A stretch of 64,000 nucleotides of DNA from Pyrenochaeta sp. MPI-SDFR-AT-0127 (GCA_020747015.1 JAGTJM010000042.1:62001-126000), one strand, 5' to 3'. Numbered from the stretch's first letter, positions 1 to 10,806 are shown. Notes: generated from the letters alone by a model not told the origin. Translations and numbers: made by a program.

Positions 1-1056
1 TATAGCAAAAGACATACAGAGCAACGAGCATGTCATCTGAGGATATCGGATACGCCGCGAGATGGTGCCCTCGTCTGCGCATCGACGGCACGATCTCCTT
101 GATGGGTTCCTCTGTCAGTCGCATGTATTTGTGCGAACATCTATTATCCGAACTTCTGGCGTCCCTGTACATATCGTTGTGCTTCCTGCCTCCCTTTTAT
201 CCGGCACCGGGGACGTTCTGCCAAGAAGGTTCGTCACCGCTACTCGGATCCTCGCGCTTTGTCCCGGCGACTGCTCACAAATCATTCTATTGAATACTAT
301 ACTTATTTGAGATTTGACGAGGGCTCACGGCTGGCGACACTACTGTCTATAAGACATGGCGATGGCTCGACAGGGATCTGTGTCAGGTCAATATGCGGTT
401 AAACACGTCCTGACCCAACATGCAACAAAGCAACGAGAATAGCATCAGGCTCCATCTTGAAGCATCTCGGTACGTAGGCGAGGCTTGTTCGTGAGCACCA
501 CGAGGAAGGAAGTGTGCGGAACCAGAGCCTACATGGACTGCGGGTATAACCGTTCCTGGATACTGCCTAAGGCCACACTACCCCGGTGTCGTACGAGAAC
601 ATCTTGAAATCGATGACAAGAACAAATTTCGAAGTAGGCCAATTCATGATATACCCGGTATCGCTAGCAGTTGCCCCCACGAGTCCCCCTACGTCCCGTT
701 GTCCGTTGTCCTGTTACCCGTACCGAATGCTCGATATCTTCTGTACCATGGTAAGGGAATACAGAGCCTGTCTGTCGCAATATGAATCCACGCAGCAACA
801 TATTGGACAGGCTCGTATCTGTCCTTGGCTACAGCTTGATTGTCATTTACATTGAGCAAACTCATGCACTGAGCTCGTACAGAGGACATCTTCGTTTGAT
901 CGCGTGAATGGTATTATGAGCTAGTAGATTCTAGCAGCAAGAGTCAGCGCACTATAAGAGGCTGGTGATAATCCATATAGTTGAATAAGACACGGCAGTT
1001 GATTTTTTCATCTCTGTACACTATCTCCAGTAGCATAATCTATCAGTCAAGTCATC
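1..1056. other. Left edge, no supported gene
   Basis: Only short open frames without domain signatures, signal peptides or convincing splice sites are visible here. The right end should contain the promoter of the CBM1 gene that starts at 1057. The left part may belong to a gene outside the window, but no recognisable protein segment runs in from the edge. Confidence 0.5.
953..958 (+). promoter_or_regulatory. Candidate TATA box of the CBM1 gene
   Basis: TATAAG lies about 100 bp upstream of the ATG at 1057, a spacing that fits a fungal TATA box plus a short 5' UTR. This is motif-only inference; no transcription start site can be seen. Confidence 0.3.
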
Positions 1057-1780
1057 ATGCAGCTCACTACTCTTACGCTTCTTTTTTCAGCCCTTTTGGC
1101 GGTCTGTCTTGCGGTATGTGACTCGCCTTCATCATGCCGCTGCTTTACTGACACATCCTAGGCTCCAGCGAATAACAACCTCGAGAGACGCCAGACGTAC
1201 ATCATAACATGCATTGGGGGCCGCTGTGACGACGGTTCAACACCAGTGCCATCAGTCGTGCCAAAGCCTACCACAACAACGACCCGCAAACCTGATCCGC
1301 CAAAGTCTAGCACCAAGGCTACACCGACGCCAACGCCAACGCCAACATCGACACACAAGCCTGATCCTCCAAAGTCGAGCACCAAGGTCACACCGACGCC
1401 GACTCCCACTCCCACTCCGAGCAAGGTCAGTGCCTGCCACCCGAGACCAACTTCTATATCTCCTACTCTTTCACTGCAGATAAAATGGGCTAACCCAGTT
1501 GGCATAGACTACGCTCAAATCAACCCCAAAGTCAACAGTAAAACCCACTAAGACAAGCCAGGGCGAAGTCGGACCGAGCAGCACCGCATGCCCAGTTCCT
1601 CTGTACTATCAATGCGGAGGCTACTATGATGGCGTACCCTGGACCGGATGCACTAAGTGTGTCAAGGGAGCTAAGTGTGTGGTACAGAATGGTATGTTTT
1701 GACTTTCGAGTGTTTACTTTGCTATCAACTGGCTGACCACCAAAGTAGAATGGTATGATCAGTGTGTCGCGGACGAGTAA
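1057..1780 (+). CDS. Small secreted protein with C-terminal CBM1 cellulose-binding module
   Basis: Four exons are inferred: 1057-1113, 1162-1425, 1553-1691 and 1749-1780, giving 163 residues. Exon 1 is almost exactly a signal peptide (MQLTTLTLLFSALLAVCLA). A mature part with two cysteines follows, then a Pro/Thr/Lys linker containing two copies of KPDPPKSSTK separated by TPTP runs. The last 40 residues match a fungal CBM1: YYQCGG near the start, spaced Cys residues, and N-x-WYDQCV at the end, the usual aromatic and disulphide pattern. No catalytic domain is present, so it is a stand-alone binding protein, perhaps an effector, elicitor or wall-adhesion factor (inference). The third intron end (AAG at 1550-1552) is the least certain border; two smaller introns are an alternative. 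Intron 2 retention would end the protein before the CBM1. Confidence 0.75.
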
Positions 1781-2376
1781 GGAATTCGAAACAAGATATG
1801 ATTATACGGCCACACTGCATATATCTAATGAGATAGCGTTGATGATTGCACCACCAATGTCATATTCTCCAATTCTACCACTCCAGCATTCCAGTCCACT
1901 TTCGTTTTTCCTACAGACACGGAGGACATTGATGCCTGTTGTTCCTGCTCAAGAACTGCGCCATTGCGGCATTGAATCCCTATGCAATCGGTTCTCGCTC
2001 TTCTTTCTTAATTTCGAACATATATTGTGGTTGTACTCCGTTGGCCATTGCTGTTTTCGTTAAGAGGATGACCAAGGCTGACTATGCACATGGAATTCTG
2101 ACATAGCGCGGTAGCGGACATGGAGGGGTAGCTTTTGTTGTCCCCAACTGCCCCACCATGGAGCATTTAATTGAGCTGTATTCCCATCGAAAAGAACGTC
2201 ATACATAGCGAACCCTCCGAGCGCTTTTTTTGGGTTCGCATTATTTTGCTCTTCTTCTCTACTTCTTGTTCAGTTGCTTTTGAAAGACTAAATTAATACC
2301 CCATAAAAGCGAACACTGGCTACACTTAAAAGGAAACTGCTCAAAACATAGGATTAGCTTCAATCGCTCAGTTGCA
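1781..2376. other. Intergenic, CBM1 to SHB17
   Basis: No gene seen. The stretch contains the 3' region of the CBM1 gene and, around 2245-2275, a pyrimidine-rich tract upstream of the SHB17 start that may be promoter DNA. Confidence 0.45.
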
Positions 2377-3284
2377 ATGCCAGATCCACGCGTCTTCATA
2401 GTCCGCCACGGCGAAACAGAATGGTCGCTCAATGGCCGACATACAGGTTCCACTGATATTCCACTCACAGCCACGGGCGAAAAGCGCGTACGAGCGACTG
2501 GCAAGGCTCTTGTAGGCGATGACCGACTAATCGTGCCCGGAAATCTGGCGCACATGTTTGTCTACCATCCCTACACCAAATAGAAGCCTATCAAAGAACC
2601 TAACAGTAAGCACAGCTACGTCTCCCCCCGCACACGCGCCCAACGCACCCTCGAACTCCTGGATCTCGGCTGCCGCGACCGCTACCCATGGGATCACCCA
2701 TCGCACTCCTCCTCCCCCAACCCGTCCTCGTCCCTCGACATACGCACAAATGCACACATCCAAGTCACCGAGGCGATCCGCGAATGGGACTACGGCGACT
2801 ACGAGGGCAAAACCTCGCCCGCCATTCGTGCAGAGCGCAAAGCCCGCGGGCTCAGCGAGGACTGGGATATCTGGCGCGACGGCTGCGAGGGCGGCGAGTC
2901 GCCCGAAGACATTACGCGGCGCCTTGACGAGCTGATTGCGGAGATTAGGGAGAAATACCACAAGGCGCAGTTTGGAAAGGAGGCGGGCTGGAAGGGCAAA
3001 GATGGCGTACCTAATGATGTGCTTATTGTGGCGCATGGCCATATTTTGAGAAGTTTTGCCGCAAGATGGGTTGGTAAGCCTCTGAAGGATAATCCTAGTT
3101 TGATTCTTGAGGCCGGTGGCGTGGGCACGTTGAGGTGAGTGGCTATCAATCATGGATTGGAGGCTTGGTCAGCTTTTTGCTTGAGAGTGACTGACTTGTG
3201 TGCAGTTATGAACATCACAGTATCGAAGAGCCGGCGATATTACTTGGGGGTGCATTTGTGGTTGATGCTGAAGGAAAGGAATAA
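2377..3284 (+). CDS. SHB17: Sedoheptulose 1,7-bisphosphatase (histidine phosphatase superfamily)
   Basis: Three exons: 2377-2555, 2607-3134 and 3206-3284. The catalytic RHGETEW motif sits near residue 10, and the second catalytic histidine lies in the AHGHILR segment of exon 2. Between them are the segments REWDYGDYEG and IWRDGCEGGE, and the C-terminus reads AGGVGTLSYEHHSIEEPA. These segments are specific to the SHB17 branch rather than glycolytic phosphoglycerate mutase. In yeast, SHB17 hydrolyses sedoheptulose 1,7-bisphosphate and feeds carbon into ribose synthesis through the non-oxidative pentose pathway, in the cytosol and nucleus. Both splice joins restore the family consensus across the junction, so the model is firm. 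Independent transcription from its neighbours is expected. Confidence 0.88.
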
Positions 3285-3578
3285 GTCGATAAAATTTGGA
3301 TAGAGAATTGTTGACTAGGAAGTTCTGAAATACTTAGTAGGTATGCCATCAGGACCGCTTCTGGGAGAGGTCGCATGAATGCATTTGCAGCGTCAACACC
3401 GCATCATACAAAAACACAGCGTGGGTTCTAGATTCTTTGCATTTTCCAGGTACTCGGCTTGGATCTGCTCCACTCATGTACTATGTACTTGTCCAAAGAC
3501 ACCTTTGCATTCAGATTTCATCTTTTTGAACTAAGTCCCCCGCTTATATGTTCTCTTTAGTTCTATCGCCCTAGGTTT
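3285..3578. other. Convergent 3' intergenic region
   Basis: Short spacer between the 3' ends of SHB17 (plus strand) and the zinc-finger gene (minus strand). No gene seen; it probably holds both transcript ends. Confidence 0.5.
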
Positions 3579-5828
3579 TCATGCTATGCCTTTTGGCATA
3601 ACCTTTTGGTAGTCTAGGCTTTTCTGCTTTGCGTCCTTTTCCAATTTCTCTTTGTTCTTGATGATCCATAATCCCATCTCACGAGCCGCAAACACATTAG
3701 TCAAGCAGTCGCGACCAAACTCGGCATCAGACTTCAAATGTACCTCTGGATAATCGCGGCAAAGGCTGTCGAGCCTCAATTGTGCCTTGGACAATGGCCC
3801 TTTTGCAGCGATCTCAACAACCTTGGCAATATCGACAGCTCGACCGTGGATCATGCGCATCGCATCGAGGTCAGAGCGCAGATTGTGGCCGACAATAATG
3901 GTGTCCTTGTTGACAAACCTCCATAGTGCTGAACGAGCTGCTGACCAACCTTTGAAGATTTTGTACCCAGACTGTCGGGCGTCTTCCATGTTGCGCCAGC
4001 TGCAGAGTCCCGTTACTGAGAAACGCCAGTCTGCCACTTGTATGTTTGGATTGGTGCACACGAGGTGATTCATGAGGATACGGCAGGTGATAACATCAAT
4101 AGCCGCGACTTTGACTACTTCTTGACTGCCATCTGCAAGGACGACTTTGCTGCAAGAAAGGGCAACAACACCGAAACCAGGCTTGGAAGAGTCAGGGTTC
4201 GGCGAATGCTTGAACTCAGCTACCGGAAACTGGACTGCGTACTCGTCTTTGAATGTCTTAGGCGGTGGGAGGTATTCAGTCTGAAGGATCTTGGGGAGGT
4301 GGCACAAACTATCGAACATGTCCACAACATTGGGTTGCTTGAGGACACCGATGCGAGTCCAGTCAATACCACAGACGGTGATACTACCGTCGTGTTTGAT
4401 GAAAACATCCGACTGAATCAGTAGGCGGAGAATCTTGCTTTGGATGAACTTTGCCTGGTCCATCTCGGCGGCACCTCCTACATTCATGCTAGTTGGTACA
4501 GCGTTTTGTGTGGGAACCGGGCCATACAGCGTAGGCATTTCAACATGCGCGTGCTGAGTTGGGTCTTTGGGCATCTGAGACTTTTTGGTATCAGGCGCTG
4601 GATATGGCTTGGAATCAACTGCACGATTTGATATACGGGAAGGTGTGGCAGGTGGCTTGGCTTTTTTATGGGCCGCTCGACTGGTGCGAACTCGTCCTCG
4701 AGGATTGCTTGGAGGGGTTCGGAGCAGTCCCTCTGCTCGCAGTCGTTCACGCTCACGTTGTCCAAGCATCCAAGATGCGCTGCCATGTATGTCCAATTTC
4801 TGACCTCCGATGCCGTGAGCATCAGCCTTGTGGACTTTCAAAGCTGGCTCCGATCTGAAAGTCTTACCACAGCCACTGAAACTGCAGGTGAATGAGAGTG
4901 GTTCACAAGAAGGAGGTGAGGGAAGAGCTTGAGACGGTGCTGTATTCCGTGGACGCTTTGCGGGCACAGGCTGCCTTGTGTTGAGATGGACGGTCTGCAT
5001 CAGAGCCGAGCTGTCAGCAAGAGGGCTTTGGCTTTGAAGAGCAGGGACCTGAATGCTCAGGATATGATTCGGTTGGGTTGGTGGTCTGGGAGGTTGGAAC
5101 GCTCCAAGTGAATTTGTAGCTTCCAATTGCGCTTTCAGGCTTTTTGCAACGTGAACAACGTTCTCGAGACCGTTACGTATCGAGCATGGGAGTGCGTGTC
5201 GGACATACTCGGCTTGAGAGGCAAAGACCGTCTTACATTTAGAGCAATATTCCTCATCAGCCGCCATATCTTTCGGTTCGTCGTTATCAGAAAAGTCATC
5301 ATATCCCAAGATGTCGTTGACGGTCTGATATGGCTTGTCCAAATCCACATAGGCATTCTGTGCAATCTTCTGTTCCTTTTTGGGTAGGGTCCTCTTATGT
5401 TTGTGGTCTGCGCAGCGTCCATGTGGAAATGCACGGTGATTGTTGTAATCTCGCTGAGAGCTGAAAGTGTCTGGACATCTGTCACAAGCAATGGCCAGAA
5501 GAGGCGATTTAGTGGGAGGTGGGGTATGATTTGACTGGGCCACTGAGGGCGCGACGAAGGCCTTCCGGCACCCAGATGGTCGTTTCATATGATCATTCAA
5601 CCTAGACTTTGTAAGAAAGCTCTCATTGCAAGTCTCGCACCTAAATTGTAAGGTAACGTGCCCTGTATGCAACTGGTGGTCTTCAAGAAGACGAGTGTCA
5701 GTAAAAGGCCAGTTGCACACTGGACAATACAGCTTGATAGGAACAGCGTCGGCGTGGTTCTCCGTATGTTGATACAACTCGGCCCGGGTGATGAAAGACT
5801 GATCGCACATGCCACAGTGATAATCCAT
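3579..5828 (-). CDS. Multi-C2H2 zinc-finger protein with degenerate DEDDh exonuclease-like domain
   Basis: A single exon encodes 749 residues from an ATG at 5826-5828. Three C2H2 fingers occupy about residues 1-88. Further C2H2-like units follow (start CDRCPDTF; start CSKCKTVF), and a sixth near the middle starts CSFSGCGKTF. Low-complexity Pro/Ser/Lys sequence leads to a C-terminal region (about 545-745) with the layout of fungal REX4/ISG20-type RNase H-fold exonucleases. The position of the DCEM motif reads ALSCSKV (about 552-558), so the first acidic pair is Ser and Ser. The GHNLRSDLDAM segment keeps its Asp. The last motif reads GRDCLTNVFAARE, with Arg and Asn where His and Asp are expected. 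It is therefore probably a non-catalytic, nucleic-acid-binding pseudo-enzyme (inference). The frame is intact, which argues against a simple pseudogene. Confidence 0.8.
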   Translation of the reverse strand: MDYHCGMCDQSFITRAELYQHTENHADAVPIKLYCPVCNWPFTDTRLLEDHQLHTGHVTLQFRCETCNESFLTKSRLNDHMKRPSGCRKAFVAPSVAQSNHTPPPTKSPLLAIACDRCPDTFSSQRDYNNHRAFPHGRCADHKHKRTLPKKEQKIAQNAYVDLDKPYQTVNDILGYDDFSDNDEPKDMAADEEYCSKCKTVFASQAEYVRHALPCSIRNGLENVVHVAKSLKAQLEATNSLGAFQPPRPPTQPNHILSIQVPALQSQSPLADSSALMQTVHLNTRQPVPAKRPRNTAPSQALPSPPSCEPLSFTCSFSGCGKTFRSEPALKVHKADAHGIGGQKLDIHGSASWMLGQRERERLRAEGLLRTPPSNPRGRVRTSRAAHKKAKPPATPSRISNRAVDSKPYPAPDTKKSQMPKDPTQHAHVEMPTLYGPVPTQNAVPTSMNVGGAAEMDQAKFIQSKILRLLIQSDVFIKHDGSITVCGIDWTRIGVLKQPNVVDMFDSLCHLPKILQTEYLPPPKTFKDEYAVQFPVAEFKHSPNPDSSKPGFGVVALSCSKVVLADGSQEVVKVAAIDVITCRILMNHLVCTNPNIQVADWRFSVTGLCSWRNMEDARQSGYKIFKGWSAARSALWRFVNKDTIIVGHNLRSDLDAMRMIHGRAVDIAKVVEIAAKGPLSKAQLRLDSLCRDYPEVHLKSDAEFGRDCLTNVFAAREMGLWIIKNKEKLEKDAKQKSLDYQKVMPKGIA

Positions 5829-7504
5829 GGCTGTTGAAGCTTTCTTAGAGCCTCACACATGCCAAGGTATCACTGCGAATATAAATTGAGGTGAGAGGTC
5901 GGCGGAGGCTAGTGTGGGGGGTGGTAAGTGGAAATTGGCGATGCAAGTGAGCGGAGCTAAGGTGGTCACTGTGAAGTCCCTCTGGAGCTTTGTTTGGGCT
6001 CTTACGTCGGGGAGGGAAGGCGCGACGTGGGCACGGCCGTCAATCCATATTAGGTATCAAAACTTCTACACATTCATCTTCTGGACTTCAGAGACAATCA
6101 GGTCATCTATTGAACTCATGTTGTCTCCATTGCCTACATCAAAAGTCTGAGGAGGTGAGGCCAAACTGCGAGCAGGCAAGTTAAACAAGCTGATGCAGCC
6201 AGTCTGCAGAGCTAACCTGACTGACAAACTCCAACCTCACATATGTGCAGCCAGAGCCTAAGTATGTTTACATGTACAGCAATCTTAGGATACTCATCAT
6301 ATTGGAGCTGTAGCAGTAGAAAGGCTTTCTGCATACTAGATGGTGTAAGAAATGGCTCGAATTCGTAACGTACAAATGTGGCTTACCTTCAGACACCCAA
6401 TTATTTTGAGACATTCGAAACACCTTGATAGTAAATGCAAGTGTATTAATCCGATACATAGCGATTCTTATTTGTCTTGTTTACCATTGATATAGGCTCA
6501 AAGGCGCCTTGGTGTATGCATGTCTGGCCCTGTCATCCTTCACTTGCATCATCGCCATGCTCCCATCCCTGCCCATGTGGAATCTATTACGAAGGGTCCT
6601 GCCTTGATTTCCCCAACTTCACAGTATGCAACTCTGAATGCGTTTGCGATCCGATTGTATCTTCGGGTTGCACGGTGGCTTCTTGAATATGGATGCAAAC
6701 GAGATTCTAGTGTATGGGAGAAGGCACAGCGTTGTCGTAGCATCTGGCTGAGATGGTGTGCCAAATAGAAACCGAGAAATCATCATGGTAGTAGCTACGA
6801 CGTTTACTTCGTTATGGCGGGCCTGTAGTGCGAGTTCGTTCGTCGTTGTGATAAACATTGCTTCGCGCCCTGTCGAGTTGCGTTACCAGCGCTGTCCACC
6901 AGAAAAAGACATATGGACAGGTGAGTAGGGGGAATATGGAACGAGTAAAACTTGTTGAGGTGCGTGGAGAAGTGAGAATGAAGTATCGCAATGTGCAGAG
7001 CGAGAGACAACCAGCAGTGGTTTCAGTACGATGTGTGCTGTATATCACAGCGTGCGGAACCTTTACTCATGATCGAACTTAATTGGTGTAAGAGATAGCA
7101 TCACTTATTAGTATCTAAAGACTTGACTGATAGGATATTTCCTGTTGAAAGTTATCTGGCGTTCCCGACGTTTTGTCCTGCCTCAGTTGGCGGCTCGAGG
7201 GAGTTGAGGATCTGAACTGAATGGGAAATATCGTTCATGAACAACAAGAAGATTTACAAGCGCTACTGAAGTCGCCCGAGCTAACCATTGATCAGACTTG
7301 GATCATGTGATCTATCGTCTACGCTCTCAGGCGGCGTAGTGCAGCGACATGTGGGCGCTCCTTCGTGCTTACCTGGCGCTGGGGCCAGGGCCTTACCGGT
7401 CTCCCAAATACTCGGATCTCACCTGTTCATCACACCATACTGAATAGACCCTCTGGATACTTATAGCCCTTCTGAAGCACTCACGTTTGTGGGCGTTCGG
7501 GTCA
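5829..7504. other. Divergent intergenic region, 1.7 kb
   Basis: Lies between the divergent starts of the zinc-finger gene (minus) and the luciferase-like gene (plus), so it should carry both promoters. A Cys-rich 69-codon frame at 6477-6686 has no signal peptide or conserved spacing and is not called. No tRNA was recognised. Confidence 0.45.
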
Positions 7505-8332
7505 ATGATGGCTCTACAGAAGGCTTTGTTACCTTTCTCCCACATTTTTGATCATCAACGCGTCCACAACTTATTTGCCGACCATCGGGGCGCTACTATT
7601 GCAGCTGTCGGACTGGCCATCATTGCCCCACTGGCCGTTCGGGACTATTTGACTTTTCTCTCCTATGGCCCTGGAGGCTTGCCATACAATGTCGTCGGGT
7701 GGCTAGTGTCAAACGCGATGCGAATTGTGTCCCGCGAACAGCTATCGACACAGCTGTATGACAACAAGTGCGCCGATTCACCAAGTGGTACTGTATATCT
7801 CCCACCAGATTTCCCTCCTCGTCGCAAAACATTACGACCTCAGTTCGGGCCTCATCCTGTTCCTCAGCGTCAGGTCTCCCAGTTGCCTGATCCAAAGATC
7901 CGCCAACAGTTTATTGCACAATTTGAGGACTTGGGGAAGGCTACAAAGGAGCAAGGTCTCGTTGATATTAGACCGAGTCTCTACGAGCGTCGCCATTCAG
8001 CATTGTTCGTTTCCAAGACGCGAGACTGGCACCACATCGCTCAGGAAACTCGCGGAGAAATTGCCCACGTACATGGTGGCCTAGATGGCAGTATCCATGT
8101 CACTTTACATCCTGAGGATTGCAAAAAGGTCATCGAACGCGAGTGGGGACAACGCCATGGACTCTCGGGAGTCCAGGTGTTGAGGCGTATTGTGGGGTTT
8201 TCACTGCCCGTGAACTACATCTTAGTCTATGCCCCACGGGACGAAGCGGAAATTGAGATCGCATTGACGATTGTGAGAGCTTCTATTCGGTACATGTCTG
8301 CATCGATGGAGGCGTTGGAGAAAGTCTCATAA
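7505..8332 (+). CDS. Fungal luciferase (Luz)-like domain protein
   Basis: One exon, 275 residues from the ATG at 7505 (a second ATG follows at once; the frame upstream has only a TTG). A hydrophobic segment at about residues 31-48 suggests a single N-terminal membrane anchor, followed by RDYLTFLSYGPGG. The C-terminal half holds GEIAHVHGGLDGSIHVTL (about 184-201), WGQRHGLSG and YILVYAPRDEAE. These match, in order and spacing, landmarks I recall from the basidiomycete luciferase Luz and the fungal family named for it (Pfam 'Luciferase', DUF5519). Luz oxidises 3-hydroxyhispidin. Ascomycete relatives are of unknown function, and no hispidin or caffeic-acid-cycle genes lie nearby. The His-rich HVH and QRH motifs are candidates for the active site (inference). 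Confidence 0.75.
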   Translation: MMALQKALLPFSHIFDHQRVHNLFADHRGATIAAVGLAIIAPLAVRDYLTFLSYGPGGLPYNVVGWLVSNAMRIVSREQLSTQLYDNKCADSPSGTVYLPPDFPPRRKTLRPQFGPHPVPQRQVSQLPDPKIRQQFIAQFEDLGKATKEQGLVDIRPSLYERRHSALFVSKTRDWHHIAQETRGEIAHVHGGLDGSIHVTLHPEDCKKVIEREWGQRHGLSGVQVLRRIVGFSLPVNYILVYAPRDEAEIEIALTIVRASIRYMSASMEALEKVS

Positions 8333-8977
8333 GACACTAGATTCTTGGATGACCTGATTTGGCATTCACAAGCCACGAGTCAAACTGTGGGGCTTTGCGG
8401 GGTAGTGCGAGAGTGCAACCGCCTCCACAATGGTGGCTGGTCAGGCTAGCTAGACGAAACTGAGTACGCTGAATGGCCACACATGTTTCTTTTGGACGGT
8501 TTCCTCTTGTCTAATCTCTTTTCTGACAGAAATCAATCATGAAAATCTGACATCTGAATTAGCCTATACACGCCCTGCTGCATAGGTATATGCTGTTCGA
8601 CTCTGTACTTGATGCATATAAGATATGGCTTCAAAACAAGCCCGTGCCAGGCACAGCCGAGGGTTTTCCCCAGGGGCTTCCCCAAATTTGAGATGAGAGT
8701 GGTTCAGATTGCGCCTCTGTGGGGCCTGATATGGGATGGAGTTTTTGCGGGGATCGCACAGATGCCACGCTTGGATGTTGACCGCATGCCACCCTGGCCA
8801 TTGGGCTCTATGCGTTTGGTGGGTCGAACGGATATTGGGGACGATGATCCTTCTTAAAGAACACTTCCTGCACCTTGCAGCATCTGGAACTTATCAGTGG
8901 TTCTTTCATCACACCATCTCATTTCATCACTTCTTCCTCGAGTCATTAGCCATTTAAACATAGATTGAGTTACCATC
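8333..8977. other. Intergenic, luciferase-like to MFS gene
   Basis: No gene seen. It includes the 3' end of the luciferase-like gene and the presumed promoter of the transporter; the last 100 bp upstream of the ATG at 8978 are rich in CATC/TTCATC. Confidence 0.45.
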
Positions 8978-10806
8978 ATGGGCTTCCTCGGTGTCCTGGA
9001 GGATAAGCACCTCGCTCATGTCCCTGCCACGGTCATTTTGAGCGAGGAGGAGCACCAGCGAGTGGAAGCGACAGCTGGGCTAAAGCGTGGAACTGGCAAA
9101 GATGCAAACATCATCTTGATCCCTCAACCGTACTATCACCATTTTCCTTTCCTCGTTGCTGTATATTTATCGTATACTATATGCTGTATTTATTTTGTGT
9201 TGCTCTGTAGACTAACACGATCGCAGGAGCGAAGACCCTAATGATCCACTCAACTGGACAAGCACAAAAAAATGGGTCATCATGATCATCGTCGCCTACG
9301 GTTCGGTTCTCTATGCTGCTGTTCTTGCGCCTCTCCTGTCACCCGCTCTGGTCGTCATCGCCCTGGACTTCGATAAAAGTATTGCCGACATCACGGTCAT
9401 CTCAGGTTACATGTTGCTAGTGACCGGTAGTGTGGGGCCGCTCGTCAGTGCATTGTCTCGAAAGTACGGTAAACGGCCTATGCTTTTGATTGCGTCCGTG
9501 TTTGGCCTACTCGGGACAATAGTCGGTAGTGCTGTTTACAGCTATGATGGATTGATGGCAGGCCGGATCATTCAGGGAGGTTCAATGTAAGCTGTGTGAA
9601 GCCACAAATGAAACGCAGAATACTTACAGGATTTGTAGTTCGGCTTTTGAATCGCTTGTCGTGTCCATGATTGGCGATCTCTTCTTCGTTCATCAACGAG
9701 GTGGCTTCATGACTTTGATTCAGTTCATCTTAGGAGCCGCTTCAAACTTTTCCGCCATCATCGTCGGCCCTATCGCAACCAACCTTGGCTGGCGCTACCT
9801 ATTTCACATGCTCATTCCCTTCGCCGCTATGGAATGCTTATTATTGTATTTCTTCGTCCCCGAAACTTCTTATAACCGGGACCATCGATACGACATCGAC
9901 GAGTTGTCCGATGACAATCTGGCAGATCTCGCTGCAATTGAGAAAAGGCACGCTGGGCTTAGCAGTGTTACTGAAAAAGGAAGCGATGAGTTGCTCAAAG
10001 TTCAGACAACTACAAGCTCTCCGCCAGTGGTGCGACCCAAAAAGACATTCAGGCAAGAGCTGGCGATTTTCACCGGAACATACTCGACAGACAACCTTCT
10101 ACAGCTTACCATCGCACCATTTGCTGTCTGCGCAAATCTTGCGGTACTCTGGATGTGCATTGTTACTGGAGGCCTAACGGCTTTCTTTGTTGCACAATCG
10201 TACGATATGGCACAAATCTTCATGGCTCCTCCATATCTCCTCTCCGCAGCTGGCGTCGGGTATCTCTCACTGGGCCCGTTTCTTGGCGGACTTATCGGAT
10301 CCATCGTACTTGGTTGGACACTTGATCCTATTATTAAGTGGTGTGCAAAGAAAAATGGTGGAATTTATGAACCCGAATACCGCCTTCTCGGTATGATCCC
10401 CTCCGTGACCACCATCATCGGTCTCTGTCTCTTCGGCTACCTCGCTGAGAAGGGCTCCTCTTTCTATGCGACCGCATTTTTCCACGGCTTGGATCTCTTC
10501 GGTATCGTTTGTGCCGCAATCGCATCATCCACGTATATCCTTGATGCCTTCCGCGATATCAGCTCTGAAGTATTCATCATGAACATGGTATTCAAGAACT
10601 TTCTCTTCTACGGATTCAGCTATTTTGTGAATGATTGGACGGCAAGGGACGGACCCGCGCTTGTGTTCTACGTCTTCGCGGCTGCAGCTGGTGCGATGAT
10701 CTTTTCGGCGCCAATCTTCTTCTTTTGGGGTAAGAAATACCGAAGCTATTGGCATAGGCACAATCTTTTGAAGAAATGGGGAATCACGACTCACGCGGAG
10801 ATGTGA
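8978..10806 (+). CDS. MFS transporter (DHA1/HOL1-like)
   Basis: Three exons: 8978-9129, 9227-9586 and 9639-10806, 559 residues. The cytosolic N-terminus ends in LIPQPSEDPNDPLNW, a hallmark just before helix 1 in fungal drug:H+ antiporter-like transporters. Exon 2 encodes the first helices and the MFS loop SRKYGKRP between helices 2 and 3. Exon 3 starts SAFESLVVSMIGDLFFVHQRG and holds the remaining helices, with a long central cytosolic loop (acidic, Lys-rich) between the two six-helix halves. Expected at the plasma membrane. The substrate cannot be told from sequence; relatives of this type include HOL1-like cation/polyamine carriers. The neighbouring luciferase-like gene is on the same strand, but no co-regulation can be inferred. 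Confidence 0.82.

Noticed and set aside
6477..6686. Cys-rich 69-codon frame that could be a small effector
   Set aside because: No signal peptide at the start and no recognisable cysteine spacing; probably chance.
6812..7048. Minus-strand 78-codon frame with hydrophobic segment and possible tRNA-derived text
   Set aside because: No tRNA fold and no conserved domain; it lies in a divergent promoter region.
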